A stretch of DNA of 38,271 nt from Treponema sp. GTDB lineage: Bacteria; Spirochaetota; Spirochaetia; Treponematales; Breznakiellaceae. The notes beneath the pieces were generated by a model. The model had not been told where the DNA came from, did no database searches, and saw only the letters and a program-made list of their open reading frames with translations. The stretch covers positions 1 to 38,271 of the forward strand of contig WRMC01000017.1 of the NCBI GenBank assembly GCA_009777335.1. The letters are read 5' to 3'. Positions within the stretch are counted from its first letter, which is position 1; every line of letters begins with the position of its first letter. Positions 1 to 7,234 of the stretch are shown here, piece by piece. The position numbers were made by a program, and so were the translations under genes.

Positions 1-1169
1 CCCTCTCAGTGGCGGTGGGCCTGGCCTGGTTCCTGGCCTCGGGCAGCCTGGCCTTTGCCCTGTCGATCTTTATCACCATGCTGGTCATCGCCTGTCCCTG
101 CGCCCTGGGCCTGGCCACCCCCACGGCCATCATGGTGGGCACCGGCAAGGGGGCCGAGAACGGCATCTTGATCAAAGGGGCGGGGGCCCTGGAAATGGCC
201 TACAAGATCAACACGGTAATTCTTGACAAGACCGGAACCATCACCGAGGGCCGCCCCAGGCTTACCGATATCATCAGCGCCGGCACCCTTGCCCCCCAGG
301 AACTTTTGCAGATCACCGCCTCGGCGGAAAAGTCCTCCGAGCATCCCCTGGGGCAGGCGGTGGTCCAGGAGGCCGAGGAGCGGGGCCTGGGTCTGGATGA
401 GGCCCAGGACTTTAACTCCCTCACCGGCCGGGGCATGGAGGCCCTCATCAGTGGAAAGAAGGTCCTGGTGGGGAACAGGCAGCTTATGGAAGAGAGGGGG
501 ATAGACCTGGGGGCCCTGGAGGTCCAGGCAGAAGAGCTCTCGGCCCAGGGCAAGACCCCCCTCTATGCCGCCATCGAAGGAAAGCTGGGGGGAATCATAG
601 CGGTGGCGGATGTGGTAAAGCCCAGCAGCCCCGCAGCGATCCAAAGAATCAGGGCCCTGGGGATTCGGGTGATCATGATCACCGGGGACAATAGACGGAC
701 CGCCGCAGCCATAGCCGCCCAGGCGGGGATAGATGAGGTTCTGTCGGAGGTCCTCCCCTCGGACAAGGCCCAGGAGGTAAAGAAGCTCCAGGCCCAGGGC
801 GACCGGGTGGCCATGGTGGGGGACGGGATCAACGACGCCCCCGCCCTGGTCCAGGCCGACATAGGTATGGCCATAGGAAGCGGCACCGATGTGGCCATGG
901 AGAGTGCCGACATCGTCCTCATGCGGAGCGACCTAAACGATGCGGCCGCAGCGATCCTGCTCAGCCGGCGGACCATCAGGACCATCAAGCAGAACCTCTT
1001 TTGGGCCTTTGCCTATAATATCCTGGGGATCCCCATCGCCGGGGGGCTCCTCTACCTCTTTGGAGGACCCCTCATGAACCCCATGCTGGCTGCCGCCGCC
1101 ATGAGCCTTAGCTCCGTCTCGGTGGTCAGTAATGCCCTGCGGCTTAGGCGTTTTAAGGTAGATTATTAG
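1..1169 (+). CDS. copA: Copper-type heavy-metal P1B-ATPase, C-terminal part (5' end outside window)
   Basis: The reading frame is already open at the left edge, so the N-terminal metal-binding domains and first membrane helices are missing. About 388 codons are present. In order they show the membrane CPC metal-site motif ([11 protein letters not shown]), the phosphorylation motif DKTGTIT, the P1B-specific nucleotide-binding HP motif (SEHPLGQA), the GDN and GDGINDAP hinge motifs, and two C-terminal membrane helices. CPC plus the SEHP signature is typical of Cu(+)-exporting ATPases, which pump metal across the inner membrane using ATP; silver or another soft metal is possible. No copper-responsive regulator or chaperone gene is visible. 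The stop codon lies one base before the -35 box of the next gene's promoter, so the next gene is transcribed independently. Family assignment is firm; metal specificity is inferred. Confidence 0.93.
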   Translation, partial: LSVAVGLAWFLASGSLAFALSIFITMLVIACPCALGLATPTAIMVGTGKGAENGILIKGAGALEMAYKINTVILDKTGTITEGRPRLTDIISAGTLAPQELLQITASAEKSSEHPLGQAVVQEAEERGLGLDEAQDFNSLTGRGMEALISGKKVLVGNRQLMEERGIDLGALEVQAEELSAQGKTPLYAAIEGKLGGIIAVADVVKPSSPAAIQRIRALGIRVIMITGDNRRTAAAIAAQAGIDEVLSEVLPSDKAQEVKKLQAQGDRVAMVGDGINDAPALVQADIGMAIGSGTDVAMESADIVLMRSDLNDAAAAILLSRRTIRTIKQNLFWAFAYNILGIPIAGGLLYLFGGPLMNPMLAAAAMSLSSVSVVSNALRLRRFKVDY

Positions 1170-1170
1170 C

Positions 1171-1199
1171 TTGACAGGGGCGGGACGGTCCCGTATAAT
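1171..1199 (+). promoter_or_regulatory. Perfect sigma70 promoter with palindromic spacer
   Basis: TTGACA (1171-1176) and TATAAT (1194-1199) are separated by exactly 17 bp, an exact consensus promoter. The spacer contains the perfect palindrome CGGGACGGTCCCG (1181-1193), ideally placed for a repressor to block RNA polymerase. A second inverted repeat, ATCACA-N9-TGTGAT (1208-1228), follows in the presumed leader. The promoter points at the MetQ-like gene starting at 1251. Confidence 0.85.
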
Positions 1200-1250
1200 A
1201 CCCAGTAATCACATAGGTTTTCTGTGATATACTATCTTACGGAGAAGGAA

Positions 1251-2060
1251 ATGAAAAAACAAGTAATCAGCCTCCTGGCCATAGGAGTACTGTTGATCGG
1301 ACTGGGCCAAAACCTGGAAGCCTTTGGCAGGAACCAAAGGGACGCATCCACCCTGGTGGTGGGAGCTACCCCGGTACCCCATGCGGAACTCTTGAACCTC
1401 ATCGCCGAGGATCTGGCCGCCCAGGGTTTCACCCTCAGGGTAGTTGAATTTACCGACTATGTACAGCCCAACCGGGCCCTCATGAGCGGCGACCTGGATG
1501 CCAATTTCTTCCAGCACCTCCCCTACCTCCAGACCAATGAGGAGTGGAATACCCGGCTGGCCCCGGCCTTTGGGGTCCATGTGGAACCCTTCGGGCTCTA
1601 TTCCCAGCGGCATAACAGCATCGCGGCCCTTCCCAATGGGGCCACCATCGCCATCCCCAATGATCCCACCAACGGGGGCCGGGCCCTCCTACTGCTCCAG
1701 GCCAATGGGCTTATCACCCTCAGGCCCGATGCGGGTTTACAGGCCACCCCCCGGGACATAGTGGGGAACCCCCGGAACTTCCAGTTCCAGGAGCTCGAGG
1801 CGGCCCAGCTTCCCCGGGCCCTGGCGGATGTGGATGCGGCGACGATCAACGGAAACTTCGCCCTCCAGGCGGGCTTTAACCCCGTCAGGGATTCCCTCAT
1901 CATCGAAGGGGCCGACTCCCCCTATGTAAACTATGTGGTAGTCCAGCGGGGTGCAGAAAATGATCCCCGGATCATCGCCCTGCGAAATGTCCTCCATAGC
2001 CAAAGGGTAAGGGATCATATCAATGCCAGTTACGGCGGCGGTGTGGTAGCAACCTTCTAA
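1251..2060 (+). CDS. metQ: NlpA/MetQ-family substrate-binding protein (methionine-type ABC transport)
   Basis: This 269-residue protein fits the NlpA/MetQ periplasmic binding family, which captures D/L-methionine or related ligands for a MetNI ABC transporter. Family features are the early GATPVPHAELL strand-helix, the DANFFQHLPYL segment and the IPNDPTNGGRALLLL segment. The start at 1251 is chosen because GGAGAAGGA lies directly upstream and it begins a basic, hydrophobic signal peptide. A GTG start 27 bp upstream would put the signal peptide out of place. Unusually for the family, there is no cysteine at or near the signal-peptide end, so it should not be lipidated; cleavage after A-F-G is plausible. 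No metN or metI gene is adjacent. It has its own promoter and terminator, so it is a single-gene unit. The ligand is not established. Confidence 0.85.
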   Translation: MKKQVISLLAIGVLLIGLGQNLEAFGRNQRDASTLVVGATPVPHAELLNLIAEDLAAQGFTLRVVEFTDYVQPNRALMSGDLDANFFQHLPYLQTNEEWNTRLAPAFGVHVEPFGLYSQRHNSIAALPNGATIAIPNDPTNGGRALLLLQANGLITLRPDAGLQATPRDIVGNPRNFQFQELEAAQLPRALADVDAATINGNFALQAGFNPVRDSLIIEGADSPYVNYVVVQRGAENDPRIIALRNVLHSQRVRDHINASYGGGVVATF

Positions 2061-2070
2061 AGCAAACCGG

Positions 2071-2099
2071 AAGGGGGTGCAGAACATGCACCCCCTTTT
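2071..2099 (+). terminator. Intrinsic terminator of the metQ-like gene
   Basis: GGGGGTGCA (2073-2081) and TGCACCCCC (2087-2095) form a perfect 9 bp stem with a 5-nt loop, followed by TTTT. It begins about 10 bases after the stop codon. Confidence 0.9.
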
Positions 2100-2139
2100 C
2101 ATGTGTATTCCATTAACTTCTATTGAATAGTCATTTTTC

Positions 2140-2169
2140 TTGACAAAAAAAGTCTTGTAATTCTATAAT
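2140..2169 (+). promoter_or_regulatory. Sigma70-type promoter for the chemoreceptor gene
   Basis: TTGACA (2140-2145) and TATAAT (2164-2169) are both perfect, with an 18 bp spacer, about 40 bp upstream of the chemoreceptor start. It does not resemble a sigma28 flagellar promoter. Confidence 0.75.
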
Positions 2170-2214
2170 TAGTTCGATAATAGATCATACATCTTTTCTA
2201 TCATAGGAATGGAC

Positions 2215-4422
2215 ATGAAAATCAAAGTTAAACTGACCCTAATCGGCATTGCCATGACCGTCACTGTCGCGGCAGCCATATCAATTGTCCTGGTCAACAG
2301 GGCATCCAACATCAGCATAGGCATAAGCACCCAGGCCCTGGAGTACCTCAATGACCAGCAGTCCGAGTATTGGGATGGCAGGGTCAACGGCCACCTGCGG
2401 GTCCTCCACACCCTGGCGGACAGCATGGCCGCCTACCACCGCTATGATCCCGAAGAAAGACGGGACATCTTCGATGAGATGATCCGGGGGGTCATGGAAG
2501 GGTCCTATGGTCAGGTCTTCTTCGAAATAGGAATGGTCTGGCGGCCCAATGCCATAGACATGGACTGGGAGAACATAGGCCGGCCGGGGGCCACCACCAC
2601 GGGGCAGTATGCGGCGGTTATCACCAGGGATGAGTTTACCGGTGAAATCGGCATGCGGACCTCCGGGTCGGTGACCGATTTAATGAACTATATGAACGGA
2701 CCCAATGCCCGGATGGACCGGATCATGACCCCCAACCTCATCCAGAGAAGGGGGGTTGATAACTATATCCTCCTCATGTCGGTGCCCATCATAAGCCAGA
2801 GCACCAACCAGGTGGTGGGCATGCTCTCCTGTAACCTGGACCTCATTGCGGTCCAGCCCTCGGTGATGGATACTATTGCCCAGCACGAAGACATAGCTGC
2901 CATGTCCATCTACGCCAACGACGGCTTCATCATTGCCAGCTATGTGCCGTCCAATGTGGGCAGCCTGATCAACGAGGTGCCCACCATGTTTGGGGACCGC
3001 CTGGCCGAGGTCCAGCAGGTAGTCCGGCAGGGTGAATCCCTCACCCTCGAGGGTTACTCCGATGTCCTCCGTTCCGCCACCTTTATAAACCTTCAATCCT
3101 TTTCCATAGGAAGCTCCGATACCACCTGGACGGTCATGCTCGCCAAGGCTGAATCAACCATCCTGGCCCCCGTAAGGGACATGACCACCTTCGCCATCAT
3201 CATTGCGGGGATAGTAATCGTGGTGGGCTCGGTGGCGGCCTTCCTGGCCTATCACTATATGACCAAGCCCATAGTAACCGTCACCGGTACCCTGCGGGAT
3301 ATCTCCGAGGGGGACGGGGACCTGACCCAGTCAATCAATGTCAGTTCCAAGGACGAAATAGGGGACATGGCCAAGTACTTCAACCTGACCCTGGAGAAAA
3401 TCAAGATCATGGTCCGCCATGTGCGGAACGAAACCAGGTTGATCACCGAGATGGGGACCTCCCTGGCCAATGATATGACCCAGACCGCGGCGGCCATGAA
3501 CGAAATCACCGCCAACATCCAGAGCGTCAAGAGCCAGATGATCAACCAAAGTGCCAGCGTCACCGAGACCAACGCCACCATGGAACAGATCACCGTGAAC
3601 ATCAACAAGCTCAACGGCCATGTGGAAACCCAGACCGCCAGTGTTACCCAGTCTTCTTCGGCCATCGAAGAGATGCTGGCCAACATTCAGTCGGTTACCC
3701 AGACCCTGGTAAAGAACTCGGAGAACGTGGAGAAACTAACCGAAGCATCTGAGGTGGGCCGTTCGGGTCTCCAGGAAGTAGCCTCGGATATACAGGAGAT
3801 CTCCCGGGAGTCCGAAGGCCTCTTGGAGATCAACTCGGTGATGGAAAACATCGCCAGCCAGACCAACCTGCTCTCCATGAATGCGGCCATCGAAGCGGCC
3901 CATGCAGGGGAAGCCGGCAAGGGCTTTGCGGTGGTGGCCGAAGAAATCCGCAAGCTGGCCGAAAACTCCAGTGAGCAGTCCAAGACCATCAGTTCAGTCC
4001 TAAAGAAGATCAAGGGCTCCATAGACAAGATCACCCAGTCCACCGACAATGTCCTTCGCCGCTTCGAAGCCATTGATACGGGGGTTAGGACCGTGGCCGA
4101 ACAGGAAGAGAACATCCGGAACGCCATGGAAGAGCAGGGTCAGGGGTCCAAGCAGATCCTGGAAGCCATCAGCAACCTGAACGATACCACCCAGCTAGTA
4201 AAGAATGGATCCCTCGAGATGCTCCAGGGAGCCAAAGAGGTCATGCGGGAAACCGAGAACCTGGAAAAATCTACCCAGGAAGTTACCGGCGGGATGAACG
4301 AAATGGCCAACGGGGCCGACGAGATCAACACGGCGGTGAACAGCATCAACGAGCTTACCAACAAGAACCGTGAGACCTCGGACATGCTCATGAAGGAAGT
4401 TCAGAAATTCAAGATTGAGTAG
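2215..4422 (+). CDS. Methyl-accepting chemotaxis protein (dCache-type sensor)
   Basis: Transmembrane chemoreceptor of about 735 residues. Visible parts in order: N-terminal membrane helix (residues ~7-28), an extracytoplasmic sensor of ~280 residues of the size and type of dCache domains, a second membrane helix (~325-345, rich in I/V/A), a HAMP domain containing [12 protein letters not shown], and a long cytoplasmic coiled coil. The coiled coil contains the conserved hairpin tip ([22 protein letters not shown], split here around residue 555), which contacts CheA and CheW. No C-terminal CheR-binding pentapeptide is present. Two ATG codons lie close together. The second (2215) is preferred because AGGA sits 6 bases before it, whereas that motif abuts the first (2209). 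It has its own promoter. The ligand cannot be deduced. Ends 46 bp from the convergent pepT. Confidence 0.95.
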   Translation: MKIKVKLTLIGIAMTVTVAAAISIVLVNRASNISIGISTQALEYLNDQQSEYWDGRVNGHLRVLHTLADSMAAYHRYDPEERRDIFDEMIRGVMEGSYGQVFFEIGMVWRPNAIDMDWENIGRPGATTTGQYAAVITRDEFTGEIGMRTSGSVTDLMNYMNGPNARMDRIMTPNLIQRRGVDNYILLMSVPIISQSTNQVVGMLSCNLDLIAVQPSVMDTIAQHEDIAAMSIYANDGFIIASYVPSNVGSLINEVPTMFGDRLAEVQQVVRQGESLTLEGYSDVLRSATFINLQSFSIGSSDTTWTVMLAKAESTILAPVRDMTTFAIIIAGIVIVVGSVAAFLAYHYMTKPIVTVTGTLRDISEGDGDLTQSINVSSKDEIGDMAKYFNLTLEKIKIMVRHVRNETRLITEMGTSLANDMTQTAAAMNEITANIQSVKSQMINQSASVTETNATMEQITVNINKLNGHVETQTASVTQSSSAIEEMLANIQSVTQTLVKNSENVEKLTEASEVGRSGLQEVASDIQEISRESEGLLEINSVMENIASQTNLLSMNAAIEAAHAGEAGKGFAVVAEEIRKLAENSSEQSKTISSVLKKIKGSIDKITQSTDNVLRRFEAIDTGVRTVAEQEENIRNAMEEQGQGSKQILEAISNLNDTTQLVKNGSLEMLQGAKEVMRETENLEKSTQEVTGGMNEMANGADEINTAVNSINELTNKNRETSDMLMKEVQKFKIE

Positions 4423-4434
4423 AGGTATTGTGCA

Positions 4435-4465
4435 GCAACGGCCCTGGCATTGCTAAGGCTGTTGC
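4435..4465. repeat. Inverted repeat between convergent mcp and pepT
   Basis: GCAACGGCC (4435-4443) can pair with GGCTGTTGC (4457-4465) through one G-T wobble across a 13-nt loop, inside the 46 bp between two convergent genes. Neither side has a T tract, so it is not a standard intrinsic terminator; it may still help separate the two transcripts. Confidence 0.35.
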
Positions 4466-4468
4466 CTG

Positions 4469-5713
4469 CTACTCCTCGGTCCAGAGGCGGCATAGCTCCA
4501 GTACCACCGTACAGGCGGCAGCCATGTCCTGGACCGAGAGCCATTCGAGGCGGCTGTGGGCCCTTCTTCCCCCGGAGAAAATATTCGGGGTGGGAAGCCC
4601 CAGGGCCGTTAAGAAGGATCCGTCGGTGCAGGACCGGAGGGCTTTTTCGTTTATCTCTATGCCCCTGTTCCTGCAGGCCTGCCGCAGCTTTTCCACCACC
4701 CCCATATGTTCAGAAATTTTTTCCCTGGAGTTTACATACTGAACCTGTGAACGAAGCTCCACCCGGCCCCCGGGGAACTGGGCCTCCACCGAGCGGGCCA
4801 AGGCTTCGAGGCCCTTTATCTTCTCTTCACCCCTTTGGGTATCAAAGTCCCGGACAAAGACTTCCATGACGGCCCGCTCCAGATCCCCCGCCATGGAGAT
4901 AAGGCCGCAGTAGCCATAGGAGCCATCGGAGGCCTCGGGCCCCTCGCTCCTGGGCAAGAGGGCCCCAAAAACCGAGGCCATCTGGGCCGCCGAGACCCAG
5001 CGGCCCCGCCCTCCCCCCACATGGGCGGCCACTCCAAAAAAATCCAGCTCCACAAGCCAGGCATTAAAACATTCCCAGGAAATGTTCCCCAGGCCCCCCT
5101 CATCCAGGGTGTAGGCGGCCCTGGCCCGGATCATCTCCCGGGGGAAATGGGGCAGCCCCCTGACCAGCTCCTCGTCGGGGCTAAAGACAATTTCTATGGG
5201 GCCATGGGGGGCCTCCGGGTGGCTCTGGAGGTATTCTGCCAGACCCACGAGGACTGCTATCCCCGCCTTATTGTCGGCCCCCAGGAGGGTGCTGCCATCA
5301 CTGTGGATGATGGTCCTCCCCCCCTGGGCCGCCAGGTCCCCATCCTGGGCCGGGTCCAGGCTAAGCCCATTAGAAAGCTGGATTACCGAGCCATCGTAGG
5401 CTTCGATGACCTGGGGTTTCACATCCTTCCCGGGAACCTCCTCGGCGGTGTCCAGGTGGGCAAAAAAGGCGATGGGCTCCGCATGTTCACAGCCCGCTCT
5501 GGCCTCCAGACGGGCTATAAGGTAGCAGTGTTCGGTAAGGGTGATATCATTAAGACCCAAGCCGCGGAGTTCCTCCCCCAGGGCCCGGGCCAGATCCCAC
5601 TGCCCCTGGGTGCTGGGGGTCCCTGCTACAGTTTTATCGCTGGTTGTGTCAAACTGGACATAGCGGATGAATCGGTCCTGAGTGAGGGTTGCAAATTCTG
5701 ATAATAAATCCAT
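4469..5713 (-). CDS. pepT: Peptidase T (tripeptide aminopeptidase, M20B)
   Basis: Cytoplasmic di-zinc aminopeptidase that removes N-terminal residues from tripeptides. At 414 residues it matches the family length. The expected zinc and catalytic residues can be followed in order: H86 and D88 in FFAHLDTAEE, D147 in LLGADNKAG, the E181-E182 pair in PDEELVRG, D204 in YTLDEGG, and H386 in the GGRRAHSRLEW segment. The dimerisation-domain histidine loop (AAHVGGGRGRWV) is also present. The start at 5713 gives the canonical MDLLSEF-type N-terminus. No Shine-Dalgarno sequence is visible upstream, where the leader is AT-rich with a possible -10 (TATTAT on the minus strand) only about 20 bases away. It is convergent with the chemoreceptor and divergent from the structured element upstream. 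A gut or host-associated peptide-using lifestyle would fit, but that is inference. Confidence 0.95.
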   Translation of the reverse strand: MDLLSEFATLTQDRFIRYVQFDTTSDKTVAGTPSTQGQWDLARALGEELRGLGLNDITLTEHCYLIARLEARAGCEHAEPIAFFAHLDTAEEVPGKDVKPQVIEAYDGSVIQLSNGLSLDPAQDGDLAAQGGRTIIHSDGSTLLGADNKAGIAVLVGLAEYLQSHPEAPHGPIEIVFSPDEELVRGLPHFPREMIRARAAYTLDEGGLGNISWECFNAWLVELDFFGVAAHVGGGRGRWVSAAQMASVFGALLPRSEGPEASDGSYGYCGLISMAGDLERAVMEVFVRDFDTQRGEEKIKGLEALARSVEAQFPGGRVELRSQVQYVNSREKISEHMGVVEKLRQACRNRGIEINEKALRSCTDGSFLTALGLPTPNIFSGGRRAHSRLEWLSVQDMAAACTVVLELCRLWTEE

Positions 5714-5735
5714 AGATAACTATGCTGCGTATAAT
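5707..5735 (+). promoter_or_regulatory. Candidate promoter reading into the structured intergenic element
   Basis: A perfect TATAAT lies at 5730-5735 on the + strand, about 50 bp before the outer helix of the intergenic element. The hexamer 17 bp upstream (AATCCA) is a poor -35, so the call rests on the -10 only. Predicted transcription would begin near 5742. The same AT-rich patch may also supply the -10 of the divergent pepT. Confidence 0.35.
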
Positions 5736-5776
5736 AAACCATAGCAAGCCCTCGGAAAAAATACGCTGCCATTAAA

Positions 5777-6540
5777 TCCAAGACCAAGACCTACCAAGCA
5801 CACCCAGCTCGCGCTGGACAGGAACCTTCATCCCTGCCGAGCTCCGCTGGCGGTCTGACCCTAAAATATTCACCTCCTAAGCTCGCTTTTCCTGCCCGCC
5901 AGAGGCTCGTCATGGACGAAGTTCCTGCTCCAGCTGAGCAAGCCATGCGTGGCTAGCTCAAGAAGAGCCTTTTCATAAGAAATCCTTTGCATAGATGAGC
6001 CTCTGTACCTTAGTTATCATCCATATCATGGGGGTGGGGGAAGAAGACGGGAGGAGATCCTGGACAGGGTGAAGTAATGCCCCGCCAACGGTGATCATTT
6101 ACCGAGCGGTGCGATATTACACCTTTCAGGTGATCTTCCTACAGCTGCTTTCCCCCCATCACCTATTTGGTGGGTAATGATGGTAAGACATCGGCTATAC
6201 CTTAGAGGTGGTAAAATAAAGGCTCTTCTAAGTCCAACCACCTGCTCGGTTAAGCATACATGGGAGGGGTGGGGGCTGCTTGGGGCTAGGAATATCTGGG
6301 AGTTCTCCGCCGGAGGAGACCGCGAGTAATACAGAATGGGATAATGAGATAAGCTCCGGTACCCAGTATGTGCGAGAGAAGCTGAACGCAATGATAGAAT
6401 ACGAGAAACTGGGTGCCGGGGGCTCCGTAGGCGGGTTCATCTCAATTCCTAGACCTGAGCGGCCCCCACCCCTCGTGGGAAAGATAAAACGTGCTGGGTA
6501 GCACCAGCGCGAGCTAGTTGTGGTGGGTAGGTCTTAGATT
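5777..6540 (+). ncRNA. Large structured intergenic element, probable folded RNA of unknown family
   Basis: This is the bulk of a 984 bp stretch (5714-6697) without a credible gene. It is closed by a long inverted repeat (5786-5817 with 6504-6535, 28 of 32 positions complementary). Inside lie nested helices: 5813-5833 with 5914-5934; 5846-5852 with 5896-5902; 5936-5944 with 5951-5959; a perfect 12 bp pairing of 5961-5972 with 6218-6229 that encloses 6009-6020/6177-6187, 6028-6034/6153-6159 and several hairpins; a 29 bp stem 6265-6293 with 6445-6473 having one mismatch; and inside it 6352-6367 with 6408-6424, 16 bp with one bulge. The two long 3' stems contain five T-G pairs, all of which are U-G wobbles if the + strand is transcribed and A-C mismatches on the other strand. 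No match to RNase P RNA, tmRNA, SRP RNA, 6S RNA or group I/II intron signatures was recognised. A non-autonomous mobile element is the main alternative. Confidence 0.55.
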
Positions 6541-6569
6541 GAGTATGCCATCATGCCTAATCCCTCCTA

Positions 6570-6598
6570 TTGACATTTTTTCCTATCATTGCTAATGT
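6570..6598 (+). promoter_or_regulatory. Candidate promoter upstream of rimP operon
   Basis: A perfect TTGACA (6570-6575) is followed after 17 bp by TAATGT (6593-6598), which matches the -10 consensus at only three positions. If active it would start transcription just before the terminator-like hairpin at 6626-6656, making that hairpin part of the rimP-nusA leader. Confidence 0.4.
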
Positions 6599-6625
6599 AA
6601 CCCCAGACAGTTTAGGTACCATGAT

Positions 6626-6656
6626 AAAAAGGGCCGTTTCCGGACCCTTTTTTTTT
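6626..6656 (+). terminator. Intrinsic terminator or attenuator ahead of rimP
   Basis: AAAAAGGGCCG, a 4-nt loop, then CGG-A-CCC followed by nine T residues: a GC stem with one bulged A, flanked by an A run that pairs with the T run. It lies about 40 bp before the rimP start. It may end the structured RNA upstream, attenuate the rimP-nusA-infB operon, or do both. Confidence 0.75.
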
Positions 6657-6697
6657 GGTTCCCTATTGAGTTGTGCGAACTTATACGAAGGAGCAGT

Positions 6698-7231
6698 ATG
6701 CAGTACAGCCTTCGGAAACGGGGGAGGGACAGCGAGGCACCCCTGGAGGAGAGCCTGGGCCCCCTGGTGAGGGCCCTGGGGATGTCCCTGATCGAGGTTT
6801 CCCTTTATAAGGGGAGGCAGAAGGGGTCCGTCCAGGTGAGGCTGGTGGTCTTGAGTCCGGGAGCTGAGGGCAGCACGGGGCTCGAGGATTGTTCCCGGGT
6901 GCACCGGGCGGTGATGCCCCGGCTGGAGCTTGCCTTTCCGGGCCAGGAGATCTACCTGGAGGTGTCCTCCCCCGGGATAGACCGGCTCATCAAGGATGGC
7001 TCTGAGCTGGCCCATTACCTGGGCCGGGGCATCCGCTGTTACCGGACCGATATTTCCGATTGGTCAGCCGGTCGGCTTGTGTCGGTCAACGAAGAGGAGA
7101 TAGTCCTCCATAACGAGGAGGGGGATCTGGTCCTGCCCCTGGAAGTCATAGCCAAGGCCCGGCTCTATTCGGCACCCCTGGGGGGAGCAGCCCTAAGGCC
7201 GGTGCAAAAGAATAAAACCTATAGGAGTTAA
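6698..7231 (+). CDS. rimP: Ribosome maturation factor RimP
   Basis: RimP binds the immature 30S subunit and is needed for efficient late assembly of the small subunit. The 177-residue protein shows the family's N-terminal alpha/beta domain (LVRALGMSLIEVSL, QVRLVVLS), the conserved LEVSSPGIDR motif near residue 90, and a C-terminal SH3-like barrel. ATG 6698 is chosen because AAGGAG lies 4 bases upstream. A TTG at 6671 would extend the protein by 9 residues but has no ribosome-binding site. The N-terminus is unusually basic (RKRGR). It is the first gene of the translation/transcription operon, 3 bp before nusA, the normal bacterial order. Confidence 0.93.
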   Translation: MQYSLRKRGRDSEAPLEESLGPLVRALGMSLIEVSLYKGRQKGSVQVRLVVLSPGAEGSTGLEDCSRVHRAVMPRLELAFPGQEIYLEVSSPGIDRLIKDGSELAHYLGRGIRCYRTDISDWSAGRLVSVNEEEIVLHNEEGDLVLPLEVIAKARLYSAPLGGAALRPVQKNKTYRS

Positions 7232-7234
7232 ATT

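Noticed and set aside
1208-1228. CRP-type binding site
   Set aside because: The half-sites are in the opposite order (TCACA then TGTGA, 9 bp apart), so it forms a hairpin rather than a CRP consensus.
4835-5701. 288-codon + strand frame opposite pepT
   Set aside because: pepT on the minus strand has all catalytic motifs; the opposite frame has none.
6040-6090. Possible RNase P RNA core (GGGAGGAGATCC, then ACAGGGTGAAGTAATGCC)
   Set aside because: Superficially like the conserved GAGGAAAGTCC and CAGGGTGCC regions, but the invariant bases differ and the other conserved blocks are not found.
6095-6501. Small open frames (70-98 codons) inside the structured intergenic element
   Set aside because: Overlapping on both strands, no ribosome-binding sites, no family resemblance, and their boundaries ignore the base-paired structure.
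5777-6540. Group II or group I intron, tmRNA
   Set aside because: No group II domain V, no 5' GTGYG joined to a proper 3' end, no group I core elements, and no tRNA-like acceptor or tag-peptide frame for tmRNA.
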